Of a stretch of 5,833 bases of DNA, positions 1 through 5,735 are shown one piece after another; within the stretch, counting starts at the first letter, position 1, and each line of letters opens with the position of its first letter. The translations under genes and the position numbers were made by a program. Origin of the DNA: JANMDR01 sp031376425 (lineage in GTDB: Bacteria; Pseudomonadota; Gammaproteobacteria; Burkholderiales; Usitatibacteraceae); NCBI GenBank assembly GCA_031376425.1, contig JANMDR010000015.1:1-5833 (forward strand), in the 5' to 3' direction. The notes beneath the pieces are model-generated. The model made no database searches, was not told the origin of the DNA, and worked only from the letters and a program-made list of their open reading frames with translations.

Positions 1-1782
1 GCCGTATCGAGCCAATTAGTAGCCACCGGCACAGTTGATTGGAAAGCAGTTGGCAAAAGCGCACTCATCGCCGCACTCACAGCAGGCTTAGGCCAGCAAC
101 TCGGCTTAACCGCACCGGGCAATGACGCAAGCTTTAGTGCCAAAGCTATTTACGCAGTGAAGGCGGGGCTGCTGAACTCCACCGTCAGTACGCTCGTCAA
201 CGGTGGGAATAGCCAAGACTTTGCTAAGTCATTCGTCAATTCAATCATCACCAGTGCCGCCAGAGAACTGGCTACGATGATTGGTGACAAGTTTGGCATA
301 TCCACCGACACCTACTTTGAACACAAAATAGCCCATGCCCTACTAGGCTGCCTAGCCGCCAAAGCCAGAAATGAAAGCTGTGAGGCGGGCGCATTAGGCG
401 GGGCAACGAGCGCATTCATCTCAGGATTTATTGATGATAATTTCGGGCAACTGTTTGGTGTAACAGGCTCCGATGGAAACCGCATTGCCACGGAAGGTGC
501 ACTCACAGCAGTAACTGGCTTGCTGGCAGCCCTGACGGGGCAAGATATTAATACCGCCATTGGAGCGGCGCAGAACGAGTATGAGAATAATTTCTTGCCA
601 CATGCACAGCGTGCACGTCTGGATGCGCTGAAAGCAAAATTCGAACTGACTGGTAAATTCGAATCTGTTGCCGACGCGCTGGCATTTAGCCAGCTGTATG
701 GCCAAGATATGGCCTCCGAAATGCTGCTCAATAAGTACCACAAAGACCCAACTTCACTTTCTGATACTGAAAGAACATTGTTGAGGGGGTGGCTAAACCA
801 ACTAGCACTAGATAACCCCGAACAAGCCCAACGCTTATTGGCACCACGCGACCCATCTCAGCCATCGATTGGCCCAATCACACCTGATATGCAGGTGCCA
901 GATAACAGACCGTGGTGGGAGAAACTGTTTTCTGGTCGTCCGCTGTCACGTGAAGAAACCATGTTTATGCAGGCGCAATCCCTGTTACGCCTGAACGGCA
1001 TCCATCAGGAACAAGCCGCGATAGGTCAGCCAGCGCTTATGGCTGGAATTTTAGGTATGAACGGTGTCTTAGGCGAATTTGCGCGCTTGGCGACTTATGG
1101 TGCTGGTATTTATCACTTAGGCTATGGTGTTGCGCAGGGACTTGACGGCAATTATCTTGATTCCCTTGTTACCATCGGCGAAGGTGGCTTGCTGGTACTT
1201 GGTTCGGGAATGGCAGGGCGGTTCGCAGCGCGGCAGAACGCACAAGCAGGCCCTAATCGGCCACCGCTGTCTAATCTTGACGTTGATGGGGAGATGACCG
1301 GGTTCTCACCCGTTCCTCGGCGTCCAAATTTGTATGAAACAATTTATACGGAAACGACCTCGCTAAACGCGCTGTTTCCTGAGCTTATCGGTGTTAACCC
1401 ACATTTCAATCCGGCAGGCAGAAATATAAATTGCGTCTCATGTGCGAACGCCGCGTATGATCGTTTAACAGGCCGAAACCCTGATGCGGTGGCGGGGCCA
1501 TCAACTCGTTACGGGACACCAAACGATCTACTACCAAGTGCTAACATGGGTATTGATATGGATAGAAGGCTAACAACTGCCCAAATTCAAGCGGAAATGA
1601 TTAGTCGCGGAAATGGCGCAGTCAGCGTAGTAACTTTCAACTACCCAATGACACACGTTGTAAATGTAGTCAACCGCAATGGACAGATCTATTTTATCGA
1701 TAGTCAAATTGGAAAAATTGTTGTTCCTAGACCAGGTGTGCCAATGTTTCTTGGAGCTAGACCGTATGTACCCGGAAGGTAA
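1..1782 (+). CDS. FhaB/CdiA-like exoprotein, C-terminal part with papain-fold toxin tip (5'-truncated)
   Basis: The frame is open from base 1, so the gene starts outside the window; an internal GTG at 157 is not its start. 593 residues are visible. Residues 1 to about 190 are Ala/Gly/Thr-rich and resemble the DUF637 haemagglutinin region found before the toxin of two-partner-secretion proteins, ending in NEYENNFL (192-199), comparable to the VENN/ENNYL pretoxin border. A linker (about 200-430) follows. The tip (about 430-593) looks like papain-fold toxin 1 (Tox-PL, glutamine deamidase-like): NCVSCANAAYDRLTG holds candidate nucleophiles Cys478 and Cys481, THVVNV gives His552, and FIDSQ gives Asp567, a Cys-His-Asp order. 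Known role of such proteins: export by a TpsB/CdiB partner and delivery of the tip into neighbouring cells. Deamidation of a target glutamine is inferred from the fold only. The likely immunity gene follows after 41 bp. Confidence 0.88.
   Translation, partial: AVSSQLVATGTVDWKAVGKSALIAALTAGLGQQLGLTAPGNDASFSAKAIYAVKAGLLNSTVSTLVNGGNSQDFAKSFVNSIITSAARELATMIGDKFGISTDTYFEHKIAHALLGCLAAKARNESCEAGALGGATSAFISGFIDDNFGQLFGVTGSDGNRIATEGALTAVTGLLAALTGQDINTAIGAAQNEYENNFLPHAQRARLDALKAKFELTGKFESVADALAFSQLYGQDMASEMLLNKYHKDPTSLSDTERTLLRGWLNQLALDNPEQAQRLLAPRDPSQPSIGPITPDMQVPDNRPWWEKLFSGRPLSREETMFMQAQSLLRLNGIHQEQAAIGQPALMAGILGMNGVLGEFARLATYGAGIYHLGYGVAQGLDGNYLDSLVTIGEGGLLVLGSGMAGRFAARQNAQAGPNRPPLSNLDVDGEMTGFSPVPRRPNLYETIYTETTSLNALFPELIGVNPHFNPAGRNINCVSCANAAYDRLTGRNPDAVAGPSTRYGTPNDLLPSANMGIDMDRRLTTAQIQAEMISRGNGAVSVVTFNYPMTHVVNVVNRNGQIYFIDSQIGKIVVPRPGVPMFLGARPYVPGR
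1154..1289 (+). repeat. Pre-toxin linker segment, copy 1 (inside the exoprotein gene)
   Basis: This 136-bp stretch of the exoprotein gene encodes the linker from LDSL to VDG just before the papain-fold tip. It is repeated at 2177-2312 with 18 mismatches by hand alignment and no gaps (about 87%). Bases 1210-1247 match 2233-2270 exactly over 38 bp. Such shared linker DNA ahead of different tips is what allows homologous recombination to swap toxin ends. Confidence 0.93.
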
Positions 1783-1823
1783 AATGAAGTTAACAAGGGC
1801 GTAAATATCTAAAGGAATCGTTG

Positions 1824-2147
1824 ATGACTGCTTCAGTAAAATCTAGGATTAGTTTTGAACAAGCGAAAGCAAAAGCGGAAGCAGGGTTTTCATCACTTTT
1901 TGTAGATGGTGTACCTAAAAATGCTGGATCAATCCTTCGCGAATTTTATCTTGAGGCAGAGTACTGCTGGATGTTTTTCAGAAATAAGGCGTTGATTGTT
2001 CGTGAAGAACTTATCATGTCCGAAGCGGCCATTTCAGTTTCGAGAATGGGACGCGTTAGTTGGATCGCTGATCTTTCTGATGAGCCCGAAAGGCTTAAAA
2101 TATATATCGCCGAAATGTCGGATTACTATAGGCAAAACGGCGAGTGA
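1824..2147 (+). CDS. Probable immunity protein for the papain-fold toxin tip
   Basis: A 107-residue acidic protein with no signal peptide or membrane segment, so presumably cytoplasmic. ATG 1824 is chosen over the TTG one codon earlier because AAAGGA at 1811-1816 lies 7 bases upstream. Its position, 41 bp after the toxin tip, is the classical site of the cognate immunity gene. The sequence begins with a helix ISFEQAKAKAEAGF, has a central strand CWMFF and then SEAAISVSRMGRVSW, and ends DLSDEPERLKIYIAEMSDYY. The layout (helix, W-F strand, G-x-V strand) is loosely like Imm35/YrhB-type immunity proteins, but I cannot assign it firmly. Inferred role: binding and blocking the papain-fold domain in the producer cell. 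It ends at the border element of the next cassette. Confidence 0.75.
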   Translation: MTASVKSRISFEQAKAKAEAGFSSLFVDGVPKNAGSILREFYLEAEYCWMFFRNKALIVREELIMSEAAISVSRMGRVSWIADLSDEPERLKIYIAEMSDYYRQNGE

Positions 2148-2150
2148 TGC

Positions 2151-2177
2151 CCTGTCCGCCGAAGACGCATCTTAAAA
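2151..2177 (+). repeat. Cassette border element, copy 1
   Basis: This 27-bp sequence begins CCTGTCCGCC and ends CATCTTAAAA. It matches 4080-4106 at 23 of 27 positions. It lies 4 bp after an immunity-type stop codon and directly before displaced toxin DNA, the same arrangement as copy 2. The dyad seen in copy 2 is degraded here. Confidence 0.7.
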
Positions 2178-2312
2178 TCTTGATTCCCTTTTTACCATCT
2201 CCGAAGGTGGTTTGCTGGTATTTGGTTCGGGGATGGCAGGGCGGTTCGCAGCGCGGCAGAACGCACAAGCTGGTCCTAACCGGCCACCGCTTGCTAATTG
2301 GGATACGGATGG
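2177..2312 (+). repeat. Pre-toxin linker segment, copy 2 (silent cassette)
   Basis: This is the displaced copy of exoprotein linker DNA at 1154-1289, same orientation, 118 of 136 bases identical by hand count. It encodes LDSLFTISEGGLLVFGSGMAG and on to NRPPLANWDTDG in the frame of base 2212, with a TAA just upstream at 2173-2175, so it has no link to a secreted protein in its present position. Homology begins abruptly at the end of the border element. Confidence 0.93.
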
Positions 2313-2702
2313 CATATGGTGGGCATGCCGACCGGCGCTGTTGGTCGTGGTACTGGCACGATCTGGGACAACGTCTATCCGACCCAACCCAACTATCCAG
2401 GAGCGGTAATCCCCAGATCGTTTGAGCTACGACTAGCGAATGGTGAAAGGATTTGGATTAGCGGAAATGCCTCAGAACACTTAGCAGAATACGCACGCGC
2501 TACTGCGGCAAATATGCTTCCGGGTACGGTAAGATTAGCAACCCAACAGCAGTTAGAAAGCTTGCAATCAGTATTGCACACCGCGATGCAGAACGGGGTT
2601 CCATATAACCAGCTTATTCGCATTGGTAGGTGGGAAATAAAAATTGCTCCTCCTAGAAGACCGGGACAACTCCCCTCAGTTATTCATGCGTTGATGAGGT
2701 AA
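2179..2702 (+). pseudogene. Orphan toxin-tip cassette (linker plus different toxin domain, frameshifted)
   Basis: The linker half (2179-2312) reads in one frame; the toxin half reads in the next frame (minus 1) from about 2313 to TAA 2700-2702, as MVGMPTGAVGRGTGTIWDNV and onward. Aligned with the exoprotein (DGEMTG against DG-MVG), one base is missing near 2313. The tip is about 129 residues from ATG 2316, with SFELRLANGERIWISGN, EHLAEYA, a helical centre, and a C-terminus GRWEIKIAPPRRPGQLPSVIHAL. I take this as a polymorphic-toxin domain of a recurring type but cannot name its activity; conserved His near the end (VIHAL) and in SEHLAEY could be functional. It has no secretion signal or convincing ribosome binding site, so it is a silent tip, translated if at all only from ATG 2316 or 2325. 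Its partner gene starts 5 bases after the stop. Confidence 0.8.
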
Positions 2703-2707
2703 TAAAT

Positions 2708-3109
2708 ATGAATTTTGCAATCTTCGATCCTTTTGAGCTAGAACTGGAAGTTATCGAGCTCGACGAGAAAATTCCTTCTTTTCGGGCGAATGTTCGGCTA
2801 ACAATCAAACAATTTGAGAACTTAATTCGGTATGAAGGCGCTACTTGGTTTGAATGGCGAGTTTGGAACGAGTTTGAATCCAACCTTCGTGGGAACGGGA
2901 TACAAGGAGGGGTTTTAATGGATATCAATGAAAACTTTACTTTTGCTATGAAACCCTTACCGACTGGCGCCAGCGTAGATTTACGCATCAAGAAAGTTAG
3001 CGTAGGTTCGAATCTGTCAACAACGCTTGCTGTTTCTGCCATGGTCAATCATGACATTGCTGCCAGCCTTACGTCGAGTTTTATTGAGTTTGGAACGTTT
3101 ACACTGTAG
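2708..3109 (+). CDS. Probable immunity protein of the orphan toxin cassette
   Basis: A 133-residue protein starting 5 bases after the orphan toxin stop, which is the main reason for calling it an immunity gene. No family is recognised. It begins with a possible strand-rich part (FAIFDPFELELEVIEL), has an aromatic patch GATWFEWRVWNEFESNL at about residues 44-60, then alternating strands ending FIEFGTFTL. No signal peptide and no membrane helix are evident, so it is likely cytoplasmic. The region before ATG 2708 (GAGGTAATAA, overlapping the toxin stop) supplies a plausible GAGG ribosome binding site, suggesting translational coupling. Just past its stop the DNA changes to the remnant of another toxin tail. 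Confidence 0.72.
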   Translation: MNFAIFDPFELELEVIELDEKIPSFRANVRLTIKQFENLIRYEGATWFEWRVWNEFESNLRGNGIQGGVLMDINENFTFAMKPLPTGASVDLRIKKVSVGSNLSTTLAVSAMVNHDIAASLTSSFIEFGTFTL

Positions 3110-3122
3110 TAATCAACACAAT

Positions 3123-3200
3123 ATGGGCAGAGCCAGAACCGCATACCCGGTCATTAATCCGAGACTGCCAGTGCCTACAACAGCAATAAGAATCCGATAA
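3123..3200 (+). pseudogene. Remnant of a toxin C-terminus (26 codons, module A1)
   Basis: The frame from ATG 3123 reads MGRARTAYPVINPRLPVP and ends TAIRIR before TAA 3198-3200. This lines up with the end of the toxin tail at 4577-4849 (GLAKTAFPVIRRSPTSTVP, then IIRIGPR): shared features are [AR]-x-TA-[FY]-PVI and the final RI. In both places the tail directly precedes a member of the same immunity-like family. Everything upstream of the tail is missing; the join lies between the stop at 3109 and about 3125. It is too small to be a working toxin, and reads as the scar left when a new cassette replaced the rest. Confidence 0.68.
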
Positions 3201-3202
3201 AT

Positions 3203-3631
3203 ATGAATGTCACTTTACAAAATCTAAAGATGCTTGATATGATTTTATCTTGCCTTTCTGAAGGTGCATCACCTTTGAGAAATGAAAGAATCTTAGGAAT
3301 CAATCTTGATGATGAATTTGAGAGGCGCGCCTACATCAATAAATATATTCGAGAAAGCATATTAAATTGGGCTCCAGAAACAGTTGTGCTATTGCGCGCA
3401 GCACTAAAACAAGCGCTTTATGATTTCCCTCCGAGCGAAGTTGATAGCTCAAATGACTCAACTATATGGCAGAATATGTTTGAAGTACGTCCAGACTTGC
3501 TAAATAATACGTATAAATATTCGCGCGAATTTTTTCAAGAAATTTGGGATTTGATTTTGAGCGATGAAAGTATCCCCAACCCTTGGTTGCCTCGCAAAAT
3601 GCCTGATTTAGAGCAAAATAATAATGACTGA
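3203..3631 (+). CDS. Immunity-like helical protein, module A copy 1
   Basis: A 142-residue, mostly helical, cytoplasmic-type protein; ATG 3203 is two bases after the toxin-tail stop and corresponds to the start of its paralog at 4846. The two align along their length, strongest at the end: FFQEIWDLILSD against FFQEVWDLILSD, then NPWLPRKMPDL against NPWQPRRMPEL (22 of 28 residues in the last block). The centre (INKYIRESILNWAPETVVLL) matches ISRYVRNDLNSWNPAIIEEI. The front and middle have diverged much more, as expected for immunity proteins tracking different toxins. I do not know the family name. It is followed by a thioredoxin-like gene, as is its paralog. Role as neutraliser of the toxin whose tail precedes it is inferred from position. 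Confidence 0.8.
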   Translation: MNVTLQNLKMLDMILSCLSEGASPLRNERILGINLDDEFERRAYINKYIRESILNWAPETVVLLRAALKQALYDFPPSEVDSSNDSTIWQNMFEVRPDLLNNTYKYSREFFQEIWDLILSDESIPNPWLPRKMPDLEQNNND

Positions 3632-3705
3632 ATAGTTTTTGTCACTACGAGCTTGGTTGCAATATTGATTAACCTCAAATTATTTTCATCCATAGAAAGT
3701 CTCAC

Positions 3706-4071
3706 TTGCCTATTACGCAACTAACAAAAAGAAATTTTGTCCAATCAATCAAAGCAAACGACATTGTTGTAATTAATTTTTGGCCTTACTGGGATTCTCA
3801 GTGTCGAAGTTTCAGTCAGAATTTTGCGGCTGTCTCTGAAAAAATTTCGGGTGTTTTGTTTGCGGAAGTTAATGTTGGGAACAGGGAGGAGAGTCAACTA
3901 TCTGAGGAGCTCTACTTAAGTTCATTTCCGATGGTAATGGTATTCCGCGAGGAAGTAATTGTATTCTCTCAGGTTATTGACTTAGTTAGTTTCGACTTGG
4001 AAGAGGTTTTGAAAAAGTGTTTAGCGTTGGACATGAAAGGTATTCATGTTGAACTCGCTAAAAATTTATGA
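3706..4071 (+). CDS. Thioredoxin-fold protein lacking the nucleophilic cysteine, module A copy 1
   Basis: 121 residues from TTG 3706, chosen because MPI..LTK.NF matches the ATG-started paralog at 5335; AGAAAG upstream is a weak ribosome binding site. Thioredoxin marks: strand IVVINFWPYW, active-site position WDSQC (residues 29-33), FAEVNV, the cis-Pro in SFPMVMVFRE (Pro75), and EVIVFSQ. The normal WCGPC has become W-D-S-Q-C: the first, attacking Cys is Asp30, while the resolving Cys33 stays. Disulphide reductase activity is therefore not expected. No signal peptide, so cytoplasmic. About half of the residues (61 of 119 by hand) equal those of the 5335 paralog. It follows an immunity-like gene after 74 bp and ends at border element copy 2. 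Function unknown; a binding or decoy role is inference. Confidence 0.85.
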   Translation: MPITQLTKRNFVQSIKANDIVVINFWPYWDSQCRSFSQNFAAVSEKISGVLFAEVNVGNREESQLSEELYLSSFPMVMVFREEVIVFSQVIDLVSFDLEEVLKKCLALDMKGIHVELAKNL

Positions 4072-4079
4072 CGTGTTGT

Positions 4080-4106
4080 CCTGTCCACCGTGGACACATC
4101 TTAAAA
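4080..4106 (+). repeat. Cassette border element, copy 2, with perfect 7-1-7 palindrome
   Basis: The 27 bp match 2151-2177 at 23 positions. The core TGTCCACCGTGGACA (4082-4096) is a perfect inverted repeat of 7 bases around one central C. It starts 8 bp after the stop of the thioredoxin-like gene and precedes displaced toxin DNA. It could be a recombination or former insertion-sequence end; no transposase is present in the window. Confidence 0.72.
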
Positions 4107-4142
4107 CACAGCCAGGATCAGCGCTTTTTAAAATTTTTTTCA

Positions 4143-4328
4143 CTAAATCTGCAATCAATTTTTGAAGCATCGCCGCATTTTAGAACTCTCACAAAAATTC
4201 GTGTAAATGGAGATATATTACTGTACCACCCAGCAACCAACACGTTTGCTGTAAGTACCATTACAGGCCTGCCTAGAACTATGTTTAAGCCAAGCGGTGG
4301 GCTAGAATATTGGAAAAGACAAAAATGA
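4143..4328 (+). pseudogene. Orphan toxin C-terminal fragment preceding the CPCC gene
   Basis: The frame ending at TGA 4326-4328 is open back to 4068, but only the part from about 4143 looks like a protein domain: RTLTKIRVNGDILLYHPATN, then TFAVSTITGLPRTMFKPSGG and YWKRQK. The pattern NGD-[IV]-x-x-Y-x-P-x-T-N-x-F, then RT-x-F-x-P, then a terminal Y-W/F-x-x-Q is a recurrent C-terminus of proteobacterial polymorphic toxins as I remember it; I cannot name the domain. Its N-terminal half is absent: upstream is AT-rich DNA and then border element copy 2. It has no own convincing start, so it is a displaced, truncated tip. The stop overlaps the ATG of the next gene (ATGA). Confidence 0.65.
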
Positions 4329-4576
4329 CAAAAAAGAAAAAACTGTTCGATGGTAAATCAGAATGGCTTGGCCTGTGTTGTGACTGCTGTGGTTCAACCA
4401 GTTTGGGCGAAAAGGATACTTTTGAAATATGCGATATTTGCGGATGGGAAGACGACAATGTGCAGAGAGAATATCCACAATTCGCTGGTGGTGCAAATCG
4501 CGGCAGTCTTGAGGATTGCAGACTGGAATGGCGGAACCGGGGCGTCTTGTCCACCAAGGACAAACCCCCTAGTTGA
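4325..4576 (+). CDS. CPCC-type cysteine-rich protein, probable immunity protein
   Basis: 83 residues. ATG 4325 overlaps the preceding toxin stop in an ATGA junction; a TTG five codons earlier is less likely. The sequence CCDCCGSTSL (residues 19-28), then FEICDICGWEDD and GGANRGSLEDC, follows the CPCC family pattern (CPCCG..TL, YEICPVC.WEDD, GGAN..SL). Four cysteines in two C-x-x-C pairs suggest a zinc knuckle; here the first pair is C-D-C-C rather than C-P-C-C. CPCC proteins are frequently found next to polymorphic toxins and are regarded as likely immunity proteins. The usual conserved C-terminal region after GGAN..SL is replaced by an unrelated tail VLSTKDKPPS coded by border element copy 3, so the protein may be truncated by cassette insertion. 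Confidence 0.82.
   Translation: MTKKKKLFDGKSEWLGLCCDCCGSTSLGEKDTFEICDICGWEDDNVQREYPQFAGGANRGSLEDCRLEWRNRGVLSTKDKPPS
4548..4562 (+). repeat. Cassette border element, copy 3 (core only)
   Basis: TGTCCACCAAGGACA matches the palindromic core of copy 2 at 4082-4096 in 13 of 15 positions, with the TGTCC/GGACA arms intact. The flanking CATCTTAAAA part is not conserved. It lies inside the 3' end of the CPCC gene and just upstream of the next toxin tail, again at a cassette junction. Confidence 0.5.
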
Positions 4577-4849
4577 AATCTGATCGCGAATGGCGATATG
4601 CTAACTGCAATTCAGGCGGCTGAGGCAGCTTACGCGCGGAATCCGTCTGCGTTTCCTAGAGGAGAAGTTCGCATAGATTTTGGATTAAGAACTATTGGCG
4701 ACGGCTACTTAAGAGGTGGTTTAAACTTGTCGTCCGGCACAACAGCCACCGTTTATATTGGTAAAGACGGCCTTGCTAAAACTGCGTTTCCGGTAATCAG
4801 ACGTAGCCCCACCAGTACTGTCCCCATAATCCGAATTGGACCAAGATGA
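4577..4849 (+). pseudogene. Orphan toxin C-terminal tail, module A copy 2
   Basis: The frame is open directly after the CPCC stop (same frame) and reads NLIANGDMLTAIQAAEAAYA, continues RNPSAFPRGEVRIDFG and IGDGYLRGGLNLSSGTTATV, and ends AKTAFPVIRRSPTSTVPIIR-IGPR at TGA 4847-4849. ATG 4598 is the first start, without a good ribosome binding site, so expression as a separate protein is doubtful. An IG-x-GY-x-x-GG segment followed by a T-rich strand and TAFPV is reminiscent of CDI RNase toxin C-termini, including the BECR-fold group; this is a weak likeness and I see no confirmed catalytic set. About 90 codons could be a nearly whole toxin domain. The end is homologous to the remnant at 3123-3200. 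The stop overlaps the start of the immunity-like gene (ATGA). Confidence 0.65.
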
Positions 4850-5253
4850 TATCTTCGAATGATGATTTAGCAGCAGTCAATATGATAACTAGCTCGCTAA
4901 TTGAAGGAATTACAACTATCCCTCTGAGGGTGCTCTATGAAACCGACCTTTCCAACGAAGAAGTTCGCCATGCCTTTATTTCGAGATACGTCCGTAATGA
5001 TCTAAATAGTTGGAACCCTGCCATAATTGAAGAAATCCGCGAGGCGCTCCCACGAGTGCTTCAGGATTATCCCGAGTCACCAACTGACCCTGATGAGCAA
5101 ACAGTCCTAAGGGACTTATTTTGGGGAAATCAAGCACTCACCAATTACCCGTTCGGTTTTGAAAGAGAGTTTTTTCAAGAAGTTTGGGACTTAATTCTAA
5201 GCGACAAGAGTTTTCCCAATCCTTGGCAACCTAGAAGAATGCCTGAATTATGA
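4846..5253 (+). CDS. Immunity-like helical protein, module A copy 2
   Basis: 135 residues, starting in an ATGA overlap with the toxin tail, which implies translational coupling. It is the paralog of the protein at 3203-3631: the same helical layout, ISRYVRNDLNSWNP against INKYIRESILNWAP, and a nearly shared ending FFQEVWDLILSD...NPWQPRRMPEL. The N-terminal 20 residues (MISSNDDLAAVNMITSSLIE) and the middle (PESPTDPDEQTVLRDLFW) differ more. No signal peptide or membrane helix, so cytoplasmic. Pairing with the preceding toxin tail makes it the candidate immunity protein for that toxin. The family is not named here because I do not recognise it. A thioredoxin-like gene follows after 81 bp, as in copy 1. 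Confidence 0.82.
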   Translation: MISSNDDLAAVNMITSSLIEGITTIPLRVLYETDLSNEEVRHAFISRYVRNDLNSWNPAIIEEIREALPRVLQDYPESPTDPDEQTVLRDLFWGNQALTNYPFGFEREFFQEVWDLILSDKSFPNPWQPRRMPEL

Positions 5254-5334
5254 TAGTACAAACGTATTTAAAACTTGAGGCTACGCGTTAGATCAAGTTC
5301 AAGCATCTATGTATCGTTTACTGGAAAGTCACGC

Positions 5335-5724
5335 ATGCCGATTTTAAAACTAACAAAACAAAATTTTACTCAATCGATTCAAGATAGCGAAATTGTTGCT
5401 GTAACGTTTTGGCCGCGCTGGAATCACCAATGTCAAGAATACATGCGAGCTTTTTTATGCGTTTCAGAACAAGTCTCAGACATCGTGTTTGCGGAGGTTA
5501 ATATCTGTGCCGCCGCCGAAGAGCAGTTAGCTCACGCACTTTGCTTAGGTTATGTACCAGCGTTGATGGTTTTTCGCGAGGGGGTAATTGTTTTTTCGCA
5601 GGCTGGTGAATTAACCGAACCCGCCTTGATAGAGATTCTAAAAAAGTGTATCGCACTCGACATGAAAGCTGTATACGCGGAATTAACAAAATGCGGAGGG
5701 TGTAAAGAATTTTGTGTAGATTGA
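5335..5724 (+). CDS. Thioredoxin-fold protein lacking the nucleophilic cysteine, module A copy 2
   Basis: 129 residues from ATG 5335, preferred over an upstream TTG at 5275 because GGAAAG sits 6 bases before it and MPI..LTK.NF matches the paralog at 3706. Thioredoxin marks: IVAVTFWPRW, active-site position WNHQC (residues 29-33), FAEVNI, cis-Pro in YVPALMVFRE (Pro75), GVIVFSQ. The first active-site Cys is Asn30; Cys33 stays, so normal dithiol chemistry is not expected. Beyond the region shared with copy 1 (to about residue 119) it has a short tail with CGGC (120-123) and Cys127, which could form a separate redox or metal site. Cytoplasmic by lack of a signal. It is the last gene of the array before a new gene with its own leader. 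Function unknown; a link to the neighbouring immunity protein is inferred from the repeated pairing. Confidence 0.86.
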   Translation: MPILKLTKQNFTQSIQDSEIVAVTFWPRWNHQCQEYMRAFLCVSEQVSDIVFAEVNICAAAEEQLAHALCLGYVPALMVFREGVIVFSQAGELTEPALIEILKKCIALDMKAVYAELTKCGGCKEFCVD

Positions 5725-5735
5725 TTTTTTTGTTA

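Noticed and set aside
312..743. Reverse-strand open frames across the exoprotein gene
   Set aside because: They lie opposite a clearly coding frame with recognisable domains and have no plausible protein features; they are shadows.
2144..2425. Forward open frame through the border element and linker copy
   Set aside because: Out of frame with both the linker homology and the toxin domain; its translation has no resemblance to any neighbour.
2680..3048. Reverse-strand frame opposite the second immunity gene
   Set aside because: Low-complexity Ser-rich translation opposite a well-placed forward gene that starts 5 bases after the toxin stop.
4082..4140. Palindrome plus following T-rich run as a rho-independent terminator
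   Set aside because: The T run begins about 30 bases after the stem, too far for an intrinsic terminator, and the palindrome recurs at cassette borders.
4350..4583. Second forward frame overlapping the CPCC gene
   Set aside because: The CPCC frame has family motifs; this one has none.
5275..5334. Longer N-terminus for the second thioredoxin-like protein
   Set aside because: The extra 20 residues have no counterpart in the paralog, while ATG 5335 has a ribosome binding site and starts at the conserved MPI.
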